Made by a program: the position numbers and the translations under genes. Below are positions 26,650 to 36,114 of a stretch of DNA of 64,000 bases, one piece after another. The notes under the pieces are model-generated. The model worked only from the letters and a program-made list of their open reading frames with translations. It was not told where the DNA came from and made no database searches. This DNA is from CAWAPS01 sp963783945 (GTDB lineage: Bacteria > Actinomycetota > Acidimicrobiia > Acidimicrobiales > Palsa-688), in contig CAWAPS010000032.1 in assembly GCA_963783945.1 (NCBI GenBank), forward strand, positions 992,001-1,056,000. The letters run 5' to 3'. Positions within the stretch are counted from its first letter, which is position 1. Each line of letters opens with the position of its first letter.

Positions 26650-28385
26650 GGGCAAGGGATTTCGGCGTAGACGCGGGTTCCTTGCCCGGGTGGACTGTTG
26701 ATACGCAGGGAGCCGCCGATGGAGGCAACCCGGTCGCCGAGACCGTGCAGGCCTGAGCCGCGATCGGGGCGTGCTCCGCCGGTGCCGTCGTCGTCGACTT
26801 GAACGGTCAGCATCCGGGCCGAGCGGGTCACGGTGATGGTGGTGGTGTTGGCGGCGGCGTGCTTGGCCACGTTGGCGAGGGCTTCGCACACCACGAAGTA
26901 GGCGGTGGCCTCGATCGATGCCGGGAGACGCTCGGTGGGTACCGCGGTCAATGTGATGGCGATAGGTGAGCGCTCGATGAGGGCTTGAAGAGCGCCGTTC
27001 AGCCCGGTCTCGGTCAGCACCGCGGGGTGGATGCCCCGGGCCAGCTCGCGAAGCTCGACGAGGGCTTCTCGGGCCTCTTTCGAGGCCGAGTCGAGCAGGG
27101 ATTCCAGTTCCGGGTCGGCCCCGGTGGCCAGGTCTCTGGCCATTGCCAACGCCAGGCTTAGGGTGACGAGCCGCTGCTGGGCGCCGTCGTGAAGATCGCG
27201 TTCCAGTCGCCGCCGGGCCGTGTCGCCCGCCTCTACGATCCGGGCCCGCGAGGCGCGCACCTGGTCTAGCTGGGCTTCGACTTCGGCTTGGAGCCGTGAG
27301 TGCTGCAGGGCCAAACTGGCCACGCTGACTGCCACTTGGACCAGCTGAGGTTCGTGGCGGAGCCGCTCGTCATAGACCAGCACGGCCTCTCCAGCCGGGT
27401 CGAGCCCGGCGATGACCCGGCCGGCGCCCAAGCCGGCGAGGTCGACTGTCCGGTCGGCGGTGTCGACATACCCGCCGCTTTCTGCTCTGAAAGCTAACTG
27501 GAGGGTCGAGTCTCCCAGTGCGGTGGCCAGCGTGTCACGTAGCCGCCCGGGCGGGGGGCCAGGCTCGAGGTTCACCAGCGCGGTCCCGACCGCCCCTCGG
27601 GCCAGTCGGGCTCGAACCATCCCGGCAAGAAAGGCGGCCGGGGGCAGCACGAGCACGAGCGGGGCGATCCCGTACACAATCAGGTTCGAGACATTCAGGT
27701 TGAAGTTGCTCACCGCGCTCACGGTCACGATGTACGCGACCACGGGCACCGCGACCCACACCAAGGCAGTCATCTCTCGCCTGGCGTACCCCTGTGCCGA
27801 GCGCCAGTTCCGACCGATCAATACCACCACGGCCACGCTGACCGCGAAGCTGACCACGCCCACCGCGATGTCTAAGTCGTTGTGGAGCCGCTTGGAGCCC
27901 TCGACGAGCAGCGGGTTGGCCGGGCACGCCGTACCGCAGCCGTTCGTGCGAGGGTTCCAGAACAGCGTCGAAGCCAGGCTCTCAGCGAAATTCGAGACGT
28001 ACACCAACACGACCACGCCCCGCTGCACCCGCGAACGCAGGTAACCGGAGGGCCAGGCCAGCGCCAAGTGCGCCAAGCAGGACTGGTAGAGATTGCCGAG
28101 CAGGTTCCCGGCTCCGAACGGGATCGAGAACCGCAGGTGGGTCAACGCCGGCAGGTACCAGGCGACGCCCGTGAGGATGAACAGCATCCCGATTCGTTCG
28201 CTGGGTCGGCGATGCCAGGCGATCAGCCCGGCGGCCAGGTAGGACAGCCCCACCAGCGTCGTGGTCACGACATAGATCGGTTCTGGAGGCGGGCCGGGCC
28301 AGTTGTTCACATAGTCGGTGACCACCTGGAACGCCACGACGGCGGCCGCCCCGGCAGTCAACCACTTCGGCGGGCGGCGGCTCAT
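26646..28385 (-). CDS. NarL-type sensor histidine kinase
   Basis: 579 residues. The N-terminal half has about seven to eight membrane helices (YVVTTTLVGLSYLAAGLIAW, FAVSVAVVVLIG, LIVYGIAPLVLVLPPAA). A GAF-like segment follows (about 300-370), then the HisKA_3 dimer helix RRRLERDLHDGAQQRLVTLS (phospho-His about 394) and the ATPase domain with CEALANVAKHA (N box), VDDDGTG (G1) and GSGLHGLGDRV (G2). The large membrane domain is probably the sensor. Coupled to both neighbours by 4-nt overlaps. Confidence 0.94.
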   Translation of the reverse strand: MSRRPPKWLTAGAAAVVAFQVVTDYVNNWPGPPPEPIYVVTTTLVGLSYLAAGLIAWHRRPSERIGMLFILTGVAWYLPALTHLRFSIPFGAGNLLGNLYQSCLAHLALAWPSGYLRSRVQRGVVVLVYVSNFAESLASTLFWNPRTNGCGTACPANPLLVEGSKRLHNDLDIAVGVVSFAVSVAVVVLIGRNWRSAQGYARREMTALVWVAVPVVAYIVTVSAVSNFNLNVSNLIVYGIAPLVLVLPPAAFLAGMVRARLARGAVGTALVNLEPGPPPGRLRDTLATALGDSTLQLAFRAESGGYVDTADRTVDLAGLGAGRVIAGLDPAGEAVLVYDERLRHEPQLVQVAVSVASLALQHSRLQAEVEAQLDQVRASRARIVEAGDTARRRLERDLHDGAQQRLVTLSLALAMARDLATGADPELESLLDSASKEAREALVELRELARGIHPAVLTETGLNGALQALIERSPIAITLTAVPTERLPASIEATAYFVVCEALANVAKHAAANTTTITVTRSARMLTVQVDDDGTGGARPDRGSGLHGLGDRVASIGGSLRINSPPGQGTRVYAEIPCP

Positions 28386-28756
28386 CGCCGGTTCCCCGCC
28401 AAATATCGGTGTAGGGCGGCCCCGGACAGCTCATCCTTGGGGAGGAACCCCGCCGCCGGGCTGGAGGTGACCTGTCCGCCATAGTCGCTCGCCTCGCGCG
28501 TCGAGGTCAACACCACGACCAGACCCTCGTTGCGCCTCGCCAACTGTCGGGCTACCTCGAAACCGTCGATATCGGGAAGCTGGATATCAAGCAGCACCAA
28601 CGCGGGCCGCACACTCCGAGCCATCCTCGTAGCCTCCGCCCCGCTGGCCGCCTCAGCCACCTCGAACCCGGCTACCTCCAGCAACTTGCGGGCAAGAGCC
28701 CTGAATCCGTCGTGATCATCGACGATCAGCACTAGCAGCCTGTGATCGTTGGTCAT
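28382..28756 (-). CDS. Single-domain response regulator (receiver only)
   Basis: 124 residues from ATG 28756. Receiver fold: LLVLIVDDHDGFRALARKLL with the acidic pair, LVLLDIQLPDIDGFE (Asp about 54), VVVLTSTREASD and GFLPKDELSG with conserved Lys. No output domain. Its stop overlaps the kinase start by ATGA. It may be an alternative phosphate acceptor or modulator of the same kinase, giving one kinase with two receivers (inference). Confidence 0.92.
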   Translation of the reverse strand: MTNDHRLLVLIVDDHDGFRALARKLLEVAGFEVAEAASGAEATRMARSVRPALVLLDIQLPDIDGFEVARQLARRNEGLVVVLTSTREASDYGGQVTSSPAAGFLPKDELSGAALHRYLAGNRR

Positions 28757-28967
28757 GAGTCGATGGCGCTCTGGACACACGAGCGGGACGCCACTGGTCC
28801 ATTCTGTACCCGAATTCGCCTGGCCGTCTCCGGGCTAGCCCTGAACCTCCTCAGGGCCTGCCCGGAGCAAGATACAGGGACCACCCTCATGACGCCGGCC
28901 CCCGATCCCTTTAGCGTCTGCTCCCGTCGGCGGTGCCAGAACACGGCACCCGACAGGAGGTGGGAAG

Positions 28968-29588
28968 ATGGCTCCACAAAACACGCGACTTCGGGCCAGA
29001 TCGAGGGGGTTCCGCCGGGCCGGATGGCTCGCCGCCACGGCGGGCGGCGTCGCCGTCCTCGCTGCGTGCGGCGCCACCTCGACGAGTTCCTCGCCGCCAC
29101 TGACTCGGGCGGCGCTCGCCTCGGCGAGGACGACGGTGGTGTACGCCTTCGACATCAACCCCAGCGCCGACCAGCTCATCGCCGCCCCCGGTACCACACC
29201 CGGTGTCGTCTCCGAAGGGGACCAGTCGATCATCAACGACCAACTGACCACCACGCACCTCGCCGGGCACGCCCCTTCCAGCGGCTACCCAATCATCGGC
29301 TTCGACTCCGGGACATGCACATTCACCCGAGTAGCCCCAGACGGCCAGGCCAACGGCTCGCCCTTCAACAACACGCTCGAGAACTGTGTCGCCACCGCGG
29401 TCCTCCCCAACGGCAGCATCACCGCCCAAGGGGTAATCACCAGCGAATCCGGAACACCACAACCCGCCACGCTGGCCGTGACCGGCGGCACCGGCAGCTT
29501 CGAGGGTGCGCGCGGCATCGTTAAAGTGACATTCGGCGCACAGTTCGACGGTGAGCAGTACGAGACCTTCACCTTCGAGCTGCAATGA
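28968..29588 (+). CDS. Lipoprotein with allene-oxide-cyclase/dirigent-like barrel
   Basis: 206 residues, ATG 28968 with GGAGGTGGGAAG ribosome site. A signal peptide with a basic N terminus and lipobox VLAACGAT (Cys about 34) is followed by a Ser/Thr linker. The mature part ends in LAVTGGTGSFEGARGIVKVT, the motif of AOC-like and dirigent beta-barrels found in bacterial secreted proteins. Also SIINDQLTTT and ENCVATAVLPNGSITAQG. Divergent from the two-component operon (210 nt), so it could be a target of it (inference). Ligand unknown. Confidence 0.75.
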   Translation: MAPQNTRLRARSRGFRRAGWLAATAGGVAVLAACGATSTSSSPPLTRAALASARTTVVYAFDINPSADQLIAAPGTTPGVVSEGDQSIINDQLTTTHLAGHAPSSGYPIIGFDSGTCTFTRVAPDGQANGSPFNNTLENCVATAVLPNGSITAQGVITSESGTPQPATLAVTGGTGSFEGARGIVKVTFGAQFDGEQYETFTFELQ

Positions 29589-29802
29589 GCGGTACAGCAC
29601 TTGGGGGCCGAGTGGGCCAGGCGGGGTTTTCCGCCATCGGGTTGCCGTCTACCAGATCCTCGGCCACCAAGAAGTCGAACAGCAACCACCAGGCCGAGTG
29701 GCGGCCGCGGGACCGAGGAGGCGGCGTGGTCGGCGCCCAAGTCACGGGGGCGGACGTAGGACCGCGGGCTTCGGCCCCAGAGAGGTGTTATAGCCTGAAT
29801 CC

Positions 29803-30259
29803 ATGCCCTCCCTGCACCAACACGGTGGCGGCGAGGAGGGTCTCCACCGGCTCCAGGACACCTTTTATTTCGAGCGTCCTGGCTGATCCGGTGCTCCAGC
29901 CCCTGCTCGGGGCGGGACAGCCCAGCGCGTCGATCACCTGACAGCGTCCACGGCCGAGTCGTTCAGTGGCCGGACCGCTTCAGCCGGGAGTTCGGGTTCG
30001 CTCACCTGATTGACGTGCACCGCGGGCTCCGTATCACCGACGAGCAGCGGCCGCGGTTCGTCCAGTTGTATGTGTCAACCCTCGAGACTTCTGGCATGCC
30101 AAAGGATGAGTCGTTTCGCCAGGCCGTCCTCGAGCACGTCGAGTTCGGGACCCAAGTGGCGAAGCAGAACTCGAATGCCAAGACCGACGACGAATTGCAC
30201 CAAATCCGAGAGTCCCACGCTGGACCTGGGCTGGCGACGAGCAGGCCGAGACGGAGTAG
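29803..30259 (+). pseudogene. Truncated hemoglobin pseudogene
   Basis: Paralogue of the intact gene at 5375-5827 along its full length: MPSLHQHGGGEEGLHRLQDTF in the first frame, then SSVLADPVLQPLLGAGQP, DHLTASTAESF, PDRFSREFGFAHLIDVHRGL, LYVSTLETSGMPKDESF, EFGTQVAKQNSNAKTDDELH, and a final PRWTWAGDEQAETE. At least four frameshifts are needed to read it, the first at a T run in TTTTATTTCG. Length (457 nt) nearly equals the intact gene (453 nt), so decay is by small indels only. Confidence 0.85.
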
Positions 30260-30599
30260 GCGCCGCGCACTCTCTTCCTGGTCTGGGCCGCCGTGTGATC
30301 AAGCACCTGGCGGGGGCAGTCGACGACTGGTCCGGTTTCGGGGACGGGGACGAGCTGTGCGGTCCGCGACAGCGTGTCGGTCACAGGGGCTTGGAGCCCC
30401 ACCGCCGTCAGCCACGGGGCCCTCACCGCCAGCAACTGGACCGCCTACCCCGGCGACAAGCAACAAAAGCCCCAAAACCTAAAACGGCCAGTGGTCTTCC
30501 GGTGGCATGAGCCCGGCAGTCCACAGGCGATTCGCTGCGTCGCGTCTCTCTGGCTGTGGAAGGATCCCGGGCCGAGCACCGAGATCTGGAGGTATCGAA
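30260..30599. other. No supported gene
   Basis: 340 nt between the globin pseudogene and the next gene; includes the GGAGG ribosome site (about 30588) of the gene at 30600. Confidence 0.45.
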
Positions 30600-30911
30600 A
30601 TGGCGATCGTCATCAGCCTCACGCTCAGGGGAGTCCCAGCCGATGCATTCGAGGAAGTCAACGCCAAGTTGGGCCAAGACGAGAGCCCGCCTCAAGGCCT
30701 CATCGTACATCTGGTGCATGCAGTCGACGCCGACACGGTTCGAGTGCTTGACGTGTGGGAGTCTGAACAAGCACACGACGCCTTCGACAACGCACACAAC
30801 CCGCCCGCAGTGTTGGCCCAGGTACTCGCCCGGCGGGGCCTGGGACGTCCTCAGCTGATAGCCCGGGATGTCTTCGTAGCCGAGGCGCTGGTTAGAGGCC
30901 GTCCGACATGA
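30600..30911 (+). CDS. Small conserved-type protein, possible dimeric alpha/beta barrel
   Basis: 103 residues; TGGAGGTATCGAA lies before the ATG. Begins MAIVISLTLRGVPADAFEEV and continues LIVHLVHAVDADTVRVLDVW ESEQAHDAF, ending with a C-terminal strand LIARDVFVAEAL. The strand-helix-strand-strand order with a VLDVWESEQAHDAF motif is typical of ABM/EthD-like ferredoxin-fold proteins of unknown role. No operon partner. Confidence 0.7.
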   Translation: MAIVISLTLRGVPADAFEEVNAKLGQDESPPQGLIVHLVHAVDADTVRVLDVWESEQAHDAFDNAHNPPAVLAQVLARRGLGRPQLIARDVFVAEALVRGRPT

Positions 30912-31331
30912 CCACCGCCATACCGGCAGGCGAAGCACTCCCGACCTCTGTACCCTCAAACCTCGCTCAGGCGAAACGGGATCATCTCGACAACTCAGAC
31001 AGATGAGGCTCGGCGGCCACCTCCAGCCCGATTCCCCCCGCTACAGAACCGCCGCGCCATAACGACAGAAAGACATCCTCTCGACTCCGAGTGGCAGACC
31101 ACGCAGAGTCGGCGGTATGAGCGGCTGGGTCGCCCGGAGAGCAGTTGCCGGGTAGCCGCCGCCCACTCCCGTCGATCTGTACTCCTTGAGAAAGTCGTCT
31201 CGTCGGGCCCGTAGCTCGTGCAGATGAGACAATCGAGCGCGTGTTCGACGTGAAGATGTACCTGGCGGCCATCAACGCACGGGCCGATCCAGCCGAGGTG
31301 CGCCCGCTTCTGGAACGCCAACGAGGGGCCC
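30912..31331. other. Region with two short uncertain ORFs
   Basis: Minus strand 31041-31232 (63 codons, starting SHLHELRARRDDFLKEY) and plus strand 31241-31339 (32 codons, VFDVKMYLAAINARADPAEV) both look partly protein-like and are divergent. Neither has a recognised family or a strong ribosome site. Confidence 0.35.
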
Positions 31332-31838
31332 ATGCTTAGGAGCCTCATCCGGCAGGCGCCAAAGGTGCGCCTAGGAATGACGGTGGCTCGCTACGGCGAC
31401 AACGACGACCGGCGCGGACCTGTCGGACGGGTCTTCGACATCATCATTTTCCTACGAGGCCCGAAGCCGGAGTACTGCCTTCCGGTGCTGGACGACGAGC
31501 TACAGAGCGAGATCCCGACCGCTTCGGGGTCTTCAGTGGCGCATCGGGCGGCGGGAAGCGATGTCAATGCCGGCCAGTCGAAGCCGTCCAGGATTGATTG
31601 GTTCGGGAACGATCCACCAGCCATGCGGTCCGCTCTCGACCCAGAGTCCTTCTACGTTGACTGCCCATACGTCGCTGAGGCCGCGACCCATGTTCGTGAA
31701 GAACCCGGCTTCATCGAGGCTCTCGCAGAGAAAGATCGCCGCGAGTTCTGGCCCACGGCTACCGGCGATACCCGCGGCCGCGTTCATCCGTGTCCAGTCG
31801 AGCCCATAGGTACGTATCGACTCTCTGTTCACAACTGA
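31332..31838 (+). CDS. Hypothetical protein, tail overlaps antisense gene
   Basis: The first 70 codons look coding (VRLGMTVARYGDNDDRRGPV, GRVFDIIIFLRGPKPEYCLP VLDDEL). From about 31535 the frame runs antisense through the convergent gene and is probably not native sequence. The ATG overlaps the end of the 31241 ORF (ATGCTTAG). Likely a truncated gene that lost its own end. Confidence 0.3.
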   Translation: MLRSLIRQAPKVRLGMTVARYGDNDDRRGPVGRVFDIIIFLRGPKPEYCLPVLDDELQSEIPTASGSSVAHRAAGSDVNAGQSKPSRIDWFGNDPPAMRSALDPESFYVDCPYVAEAATHVREEPGFIEALAEKDRREFWPTATGDTRGRVHPCPVEPIGTYRLSVHN

Positions 31839-32510
31839 GGTTGCGTGGAACATCTCCCCGACACCGAAGGTGACGGTCAAATCCCTCCGTCTCCCGAATC
31901 CTTCCCAGTTGCGCTCGCGATCGAGCGCCGCGACAACCGCATCTATCCACGGGTCATCAACGGACCGATCCGACATGTTGGCGAGTAGGTCGCGGCTCTC
32001 GCCGAACGCGTAGCGGCTAGTTCCGAACCGACGGGCGCCGCACACAGCGGCGTCCTCCGACAGCTCATCGAACTCAATAAAGTCGATGGGGTTGGTCTCG
32101 GGGTCGACCAGGATCGTAGCTGCGTGCACAGGCTCCCGACCTGCCAGGCGGGGCACGTGCACACCGATCCAGCGATCGCGCTCCTGCTCGTAGGTTGACC
32201 GGGCAAGCTCCTCCGCCCTGGCGCTGGCAACCTCGGCCTCATAGGTCTCGTCAATCGCGGCCCGCTCTGTCCCGTGCGGCGGCCACCGTCGAGTCTCGGC
32301 GCCGGAGCCGTCGGTCGTCTCTCCCACCACGAACGACAGGCCGCCCAAGGTCCTGACAACAACTGTTTCGGCGCGCGCCAATCCCCAAGCAACGGCCCGG
32401 TCAAGGTCATCAAAGGCATCGCTGTCGGGACCGCCCCAACGGCAAGCCCACCGTGGCCCCTCACAGGGAAGTTCCTCTATCACGTGGACGGCCCGGCTCC
32501 CCAACTCCAT
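31533..32510 (-). CDS. Possible ADP-ribosyltransferase-fold protein, unknown function
   Basis: 325 residues. The N-terminal third has short alpha/beta motifs (DAFDDLDRAVAWGLARAETV); the middle is Glu/Arg-rich helix. The C-terminal about 110 residues read GEMFHATSVVNRESIRTYGL, then GIAGSRGPELAAIFLCES, then DVWAVNVEGLWVE and GWWIVPEPINPGRLRLAGID. H-x-T with SIxxxGL, a later strand and a closing WVVPxPIxPxRL strand is what one sees in RNA 2'-phosphotransferase/ART-like domains (H-Y/H-H type). The assignment is tentative. No signal peptide. Could be an effector, toxin or RNA-modifying enzyme. Confidence 0.55.
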   Translation of the reverse strand: MELGSRAVHVIEELPCEGPRWACRWGGPDSDAFDDLDRAVAWGLARAETVVVRTLGGLSFVVGETTDGSGAETRRWPPHGTERAAIDETYEAEVASARAEELARSTYEQERDRWIGVHVPRLAGREPVHAATILVDPETNPIDFIEFDELSEDAAVCGARRFGTSRYAFGESRDLLANMSDRSVDDPWIDAVVAALDRERNWEGFGRRRDLTVTFGVGEMFHATSVVNRESIRTYGLDWTRMNAAAGIAGSRGPELAAIFLCESLDEAGFFTNMGRGLSDVWAVNVEGLWVESGPHGWWIVPEPINPGRLRLAGIDIASRRPMRH

Positions 32511-33146
32511 CGCCGATCATCCTGTCACGACGACAGCCTGGCCACGAGCCATATCCAGGAAGCTCCCGGACCGAGCACACATCGCTCCATCGCGCTCCAA
32601 CCGGCGCTCAACTCCACGGCCGGCGGGCCGTGCTCGCGAGTGACGGGAATGTACCGGCAGACCACGAACCGGTCGATACCGTCATCGTCGGCAGCGACGC
32701 GAGCCACCCGGGAAGTATGGCTCGTCGACTTCGACGGCCACCAGACCGCTCATAATGTTTAGTCTCGCTCGCCGCTTCCCTGCACCAGTCGAGTGGCCTC
32801 CAATACGGATTCGGCGCTTCCTGTTTGGGACCGGATGTCAAGGCTGTTTCTTGCGGGATGGCGCGCTGGGGCCTCGAGTGGGGGAGCTTTTTTGGTCGGC
32901 TGGTGATGGTGGAAGGGGCGCCCAGCGTTTCCTAGAGGTACACGACGAGCGAGGTGTCGTCGGTGACAACAATTCGGATCGGGTGACCCCCGGTGGATAC
33001 GAGAGCCGCGGCCGCGTCATTGTTATAAGGCCGTCCAGCACGAGTGCTGGCGGGCAAGCCGAACACGGGAGCTGACCGCGGAGGCCCTGATGTTTGAGTT
33101 GGACGATCTTCCAAACCGTCGGGGCCGACGTTGATGCTGAGCGAGC
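32511..33146. other. Remnant region beside an IS110 fragment
   Basis: Minus-strand 32525-32707 gives a short protein-like frame (DDDGIDRFVVCRYIPV, AVELSAGWSAMERCVLG) that would need a frameshift to join an ATG at 32753. Otherwise nothing recognised; probably sequence flanking the insertion element. Confidence 0.35.
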
Positions 33147-33905
33147 TCAGCCAGGCCTGGAGTAGACCAGTTCGGGATCGAGTTGGCGAAGGGTGTGATA
33201 GCAGCGCCGGGCCAGCTTGCGGGCCACGGCCATGCCGGCGATTTTGCCGTCGTGGGCCTTCTTCACCGCCTGGTAGTAGTCGCGGTCGGGGCTGGTAGTC
33301 CGAGAGGCCGCCATTCCGGCCTCGAACAGCGCCCAGCGCAGCGTCTGGGGGCCTTGGCGAGCCAGGTGACCGCCCGGACGGTGACGATCCGACTGGTTCA
33401 CGGTCACGTCCAGGCCGGTGTGGCGGACTACCTGCATCGAGCGGCGGAACCGCTGACAGTCGCCGAGCTCGGCCCAGACCACCACCGCGGTGAGCGGCCC
33501 GATCCCGTAGTGGGCGGCGACCAGTGCCTTGCACGCCGGCTGACGCCGCCCGAAGTCGTGTATCTGCGCAGGCAGGGGCACCAACAAAGCGTCGGTGGCA
33601 TCGAGCATCTGATAGCCGGCAGCGATGCGTTGGCGGGCCGCCGAGCTGAGCTGAAGCGCCTCGTCGTTGAGCGACTGGCGGGTCTTGAGGGCCGGGATCT
33701 CCCCCTCGGGCAGGGCGACACCATGCTGGAACAACTCGGCATGGATGCGCTGGGATCCACATCCGGCGCTGATCCAACAGCGTCTTGTACAACCGGGTCC
33801 GCTCCCGCCACTCCAAGACCCCCTCGGGGCGGGATCCACGATTCGGGTAGTTCGCCGGTAGCGAGCAGCTCCCGCATCAGCCTGGTCAAGTCGAACACCC
33901 CCACA
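33147..33905 (-). mobile_element. IS110-family transposase, C-terminal fragment
   Basis: About 250 codons of an IS110/IS117-like transposase: LTRLMRELLATGELPESWIP, then RIHAELFQHGV, the Transposase_20 core HYGIGPLTAVVVWAELGD, RHTGLDVTVNQSDRHRPGGH, LRWALFEAG and ARKLARRCYHTLRQLDPELV. The N-terminal RuvC-like DEDD domain is missing and a frameshift near 33800-33850 splits the rest. Upstream sequence at 33905 is unrelated, so the element is truncated there. Confidence 0.85.
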
Positions 33906-34002
33906 TCATGGCGCTCCCCGGCGGTGACCGAGGAACGGAAGCCCTATCGACGAGCACGGAATGTGCGCTCCATAACTGGTTGTAGATGCAATCATCGACG
34001 CC

Positions 34003-34023
34003 GGAATCGGCGATCCCGCGCCC
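34003..34023 (+). repeat. Recurrent GGAATCGGCGAT element
   Basis: 21 nt identical to 25566-25586. Lies between the IS110 fragment and a VOC gene. Confidence 0.7.
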
Positions 34024-34355
34024 TCCGACGTCCCTCTGTAGCGGCTTAGGTCCCGAGCAGAAAGCCGGCACCTTCGCTCCGACGATCACTGAACGCAATG
34101 ATCTGATCGACATCGAGGCGGGAGTGGAGGTGCTGGTCAGCGACAGTCCCGTCGCTATGCGCGGCCTGAGCTGTGCGTGTCAACCGATCGGCCGCACTCA
34201 GATGCGATATTCCGGCGCGCCGGGGCCGCGTTGCGGGATCGCCTGCACGGCTGGTCCTCTCGTCAACGGCGAAATAATCGCCGATCTGTTGCTCGCAGGC
34301 CCAAGTCCTCCTTCGCGGGCTATGGTCGGACGGATTGCAAAAGAGGAGTAGCTCC

Positions 34356-34748
34356 TTGCCAAAGTTCCCGGCGATCGCACACGTCGCTCTCACGGTCAGC
34401 GACCTTGACCGCAGCCGCAAGTGGTATCAGCGACTTTTCGGTTCAGATCCGGTCCTTGACCAGGACACCGGTCCGTTTCATCAGGTTGTTTGGTCGGTGA
34501 GTGGAGGGCTTGTGGCCATTAACTGGTTCCCGGACTTGCACAGTTCTGAGCCGTTCGATGAGCGCCGTCCGGGGCTCGATCATTTGGCCTTCGCATGTTC
34601 CAGCCGATCCGAACTTGAGGCTTGGGAACGACGGCTAATCGAACTGGACGTCCCGAATGGAGGGGTCGTTGACGCCAGCTACGGCTCAGTGCTTTCGTTT
34701 CGCGACCCGGACAACATCGCTCTGGAGTTCTTCGCTTCCCTGGGCTAG
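34356..34748 (+). CDS. VOC-family protein
   Basis: 130 residues from TTG 34356, chosen for the GAGGAG 7-10 nt upstream. Motifs: AIAHVALTVSDLDRSRKWYQ, RLFGSDPV, PGLDHLAFACSSRSELEAWE and VLSFRDPDNIALEFFA with the terminal Glu ligand. Glyoxalase-type metal protein; possible role in resistance or degradation, substrate unknown. Isolated between an IS110 fragment and orphan genes. Confidence 0.88.
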   Translation: MPKFPAIAHVALTVSDLDRSRKWYQRLFGSDPVLDQDTGPFHQVVWSVSGGLVAINWFPDLHSSEPFDERRPGLDHLAFACSSRSELEAWERRLIELDVPNGGVVDASYGSVLSFRDPDNIALEFFASLG

Positions 34749-34890
34749 GCGGGCCCCCTGGAGAATCGGTCCTTCGACGGCCTCAGTCCGCCGCGGACGG
34801 CCGATCCAACGTGAACGGACGCCGGACATATGTACGGGTCCAGAGTGCGAGCGCATGCACATACCGCCTCACTCCTTCGTGCATGCCCCG

Positions 34891-34900
34891 ATTCGGCGAT
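34891..34900 (+). repeat. Recurrent ATTCGGCGAT element
   Basis: 143 nt after the VOC stop and 30 nt before the leaderless gene at 34931. Confidence 0.6.
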
Positions 34901-34917
34901 AAGGGCGGGGGTGGGAC

Positions 34918-34923
34918 TACCGT
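34918..34923 (+). promoter_or_regulatory. -10 box TACCGT of a leaderless gene
   Basis: TACCGT, then 7 nt, then GTG 34931. Supports a start well inside the longer open frame. Confidence 0.45.
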
Positions 34924-34930
34924 CGAGCCG

Positions 34931-35209
34931 GTGACCGAGTCTGGTGACAGTGACACGGACCTGTCTGAACTGATAGCGAGGCTCCAGCACGCGGCCCGGC
35001 CTGTACAGCGTCCCGTCACCAGGACTCCCCAACGGCCGACCGTCGTGGAAGCGACGGTCGACAGCAGCGACATCCCGACGCACCAACTGTTTGGCCAGAA
35101 GCTCGACTCGCCGGACGTGTGCAGCCACGAAGGCTGGTATTGGTCCCCCGCAATCGGCGTCGGTGGCGACGTTCCATGGAGCATCTGGTGCGGTCGACAT
35201 TGCGGGTGA
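34931..35209 (+). CDS. Small orphan protein, DxPxVCxxEGW family copy 1
   Basis: 92 residues from GTG 34931, placed by the TACCGT box 7 nt upstream. Pattern: DLSELIARLQHA, a polar middle, then KLDSPDVCSHEGWYW and VPWSIWCGRHCG at the end. The gene at 42841-43221 shares the LxELxARL helix, the D-x-P-x-VC-x2-EGW motif and P-x-S-x-WC, so the two are paralogues. Four Cys with His suggest a metal site or disulfides. Function unknown. Confidence 0.6.
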   Translation: MTESGDSDTDLSELIARLQHAARPVQRPVTRTPQRPTVVEATVDSSDIPTHQLFGQKLDSPDVCSHEGWYWSPAIGVGGDVPWSIWCGRHCG

Positions 35210-35965
35210 TGATGATCGGAGACTCGGTCATGGCCGACGCGGAGCTCGGCATAGCCCGGGCCCTGTCCGCCACCGGCGAAGCCACGTCGTTCCCCAACAC
35301 CATGGTCGCCTTCGGGCTGACCACACATCGCAATTGGCCGACTGTGTTTCCCTATCTGATCCGAACCGAGCGCCCCCAGCTCATCATCGGTACTTGGAGT
35401 TGGGACTTTGGTGGCCCGACCACGCCGAACGCATTGCATCAACCGAAGCAGTATGCCGCTCTGATGGAGGGGTTTCTTCGTACCTTGCTGGCCCCAGGCG
35501 ACGGCGTCGACGGCGTGATGCTCCTCGAGTTCCTGCCGGGCGGGGTAGTCGCCGGAGCCACTCCTGCGGTGCTGGCGCACCACAAAGGCCGAGGCCGCTG
35601 GAAGAGACGCCTGGGATGCCATTGCAGAACGGATGCCGGCCGCCTTTCCCGGAAGAGTGATGTACCTGCCTTGGGCCGGCTCGATTCTGCTCGCCGGTCA
35701 TTACTCAACCTGGCTCCCCCCGATGGGGGACCTTGGTGGTCCGAAGGCTCAATGGGTGCGCGCGCGCAAGCTCGACGATACGCACCTGTGCCCCCAAGGA
35801 AGTGCCCGCCTAGGCCTGGCGATCACGGAGGACCTCAATTTGCTGATCAGGCTGGCACCGCCGAAAGGGCGGTGGTTCGACGGGCCATGGACGACGAACC
35901 CTGAGTTCAACGACCCACCAGGGGCGTGCCCCCACGACCATCCGACCGTTAGCTCTGAAAGCTGA
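35176..35965 (+). pseudogene. SGNH/GDSL-like hydrolase, frameshifted
   Basis: First frame: LRVMMIGDSVMADAELGIAR with the GDS Ser, NTMVAFGLTTHRNWPTVFPY, PQLIIGTWSWDFGG and GVMLLEFLPGG. After a shift at about 35597 the other frame gives DAWDAIAERMPAAFPGRVMY, then DDTHLCPQGSARLGLAITED with the catalytic Asp-His. This is the SGNH domain often fused to acyltransferase-3 proteins. One frameshift (extra C in AAGGCCGAGG) breaks it; all catalytic residues remain. Confidence 0.75.
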
Positions 35966-36114
35966 TCCCACGTGACGACGTCGTGGAGCCTCCCTGGCGC
36001 GGAGAACTGGGAGGCTCGGAATGTGTCAGTCGCGGATCACGCGGCGAAACGGCCACCATCATGGCCTGGTCGCACCTCAACCGCCGGAAACAACTCCTCA
36101 GCCAGCGGCCCACC

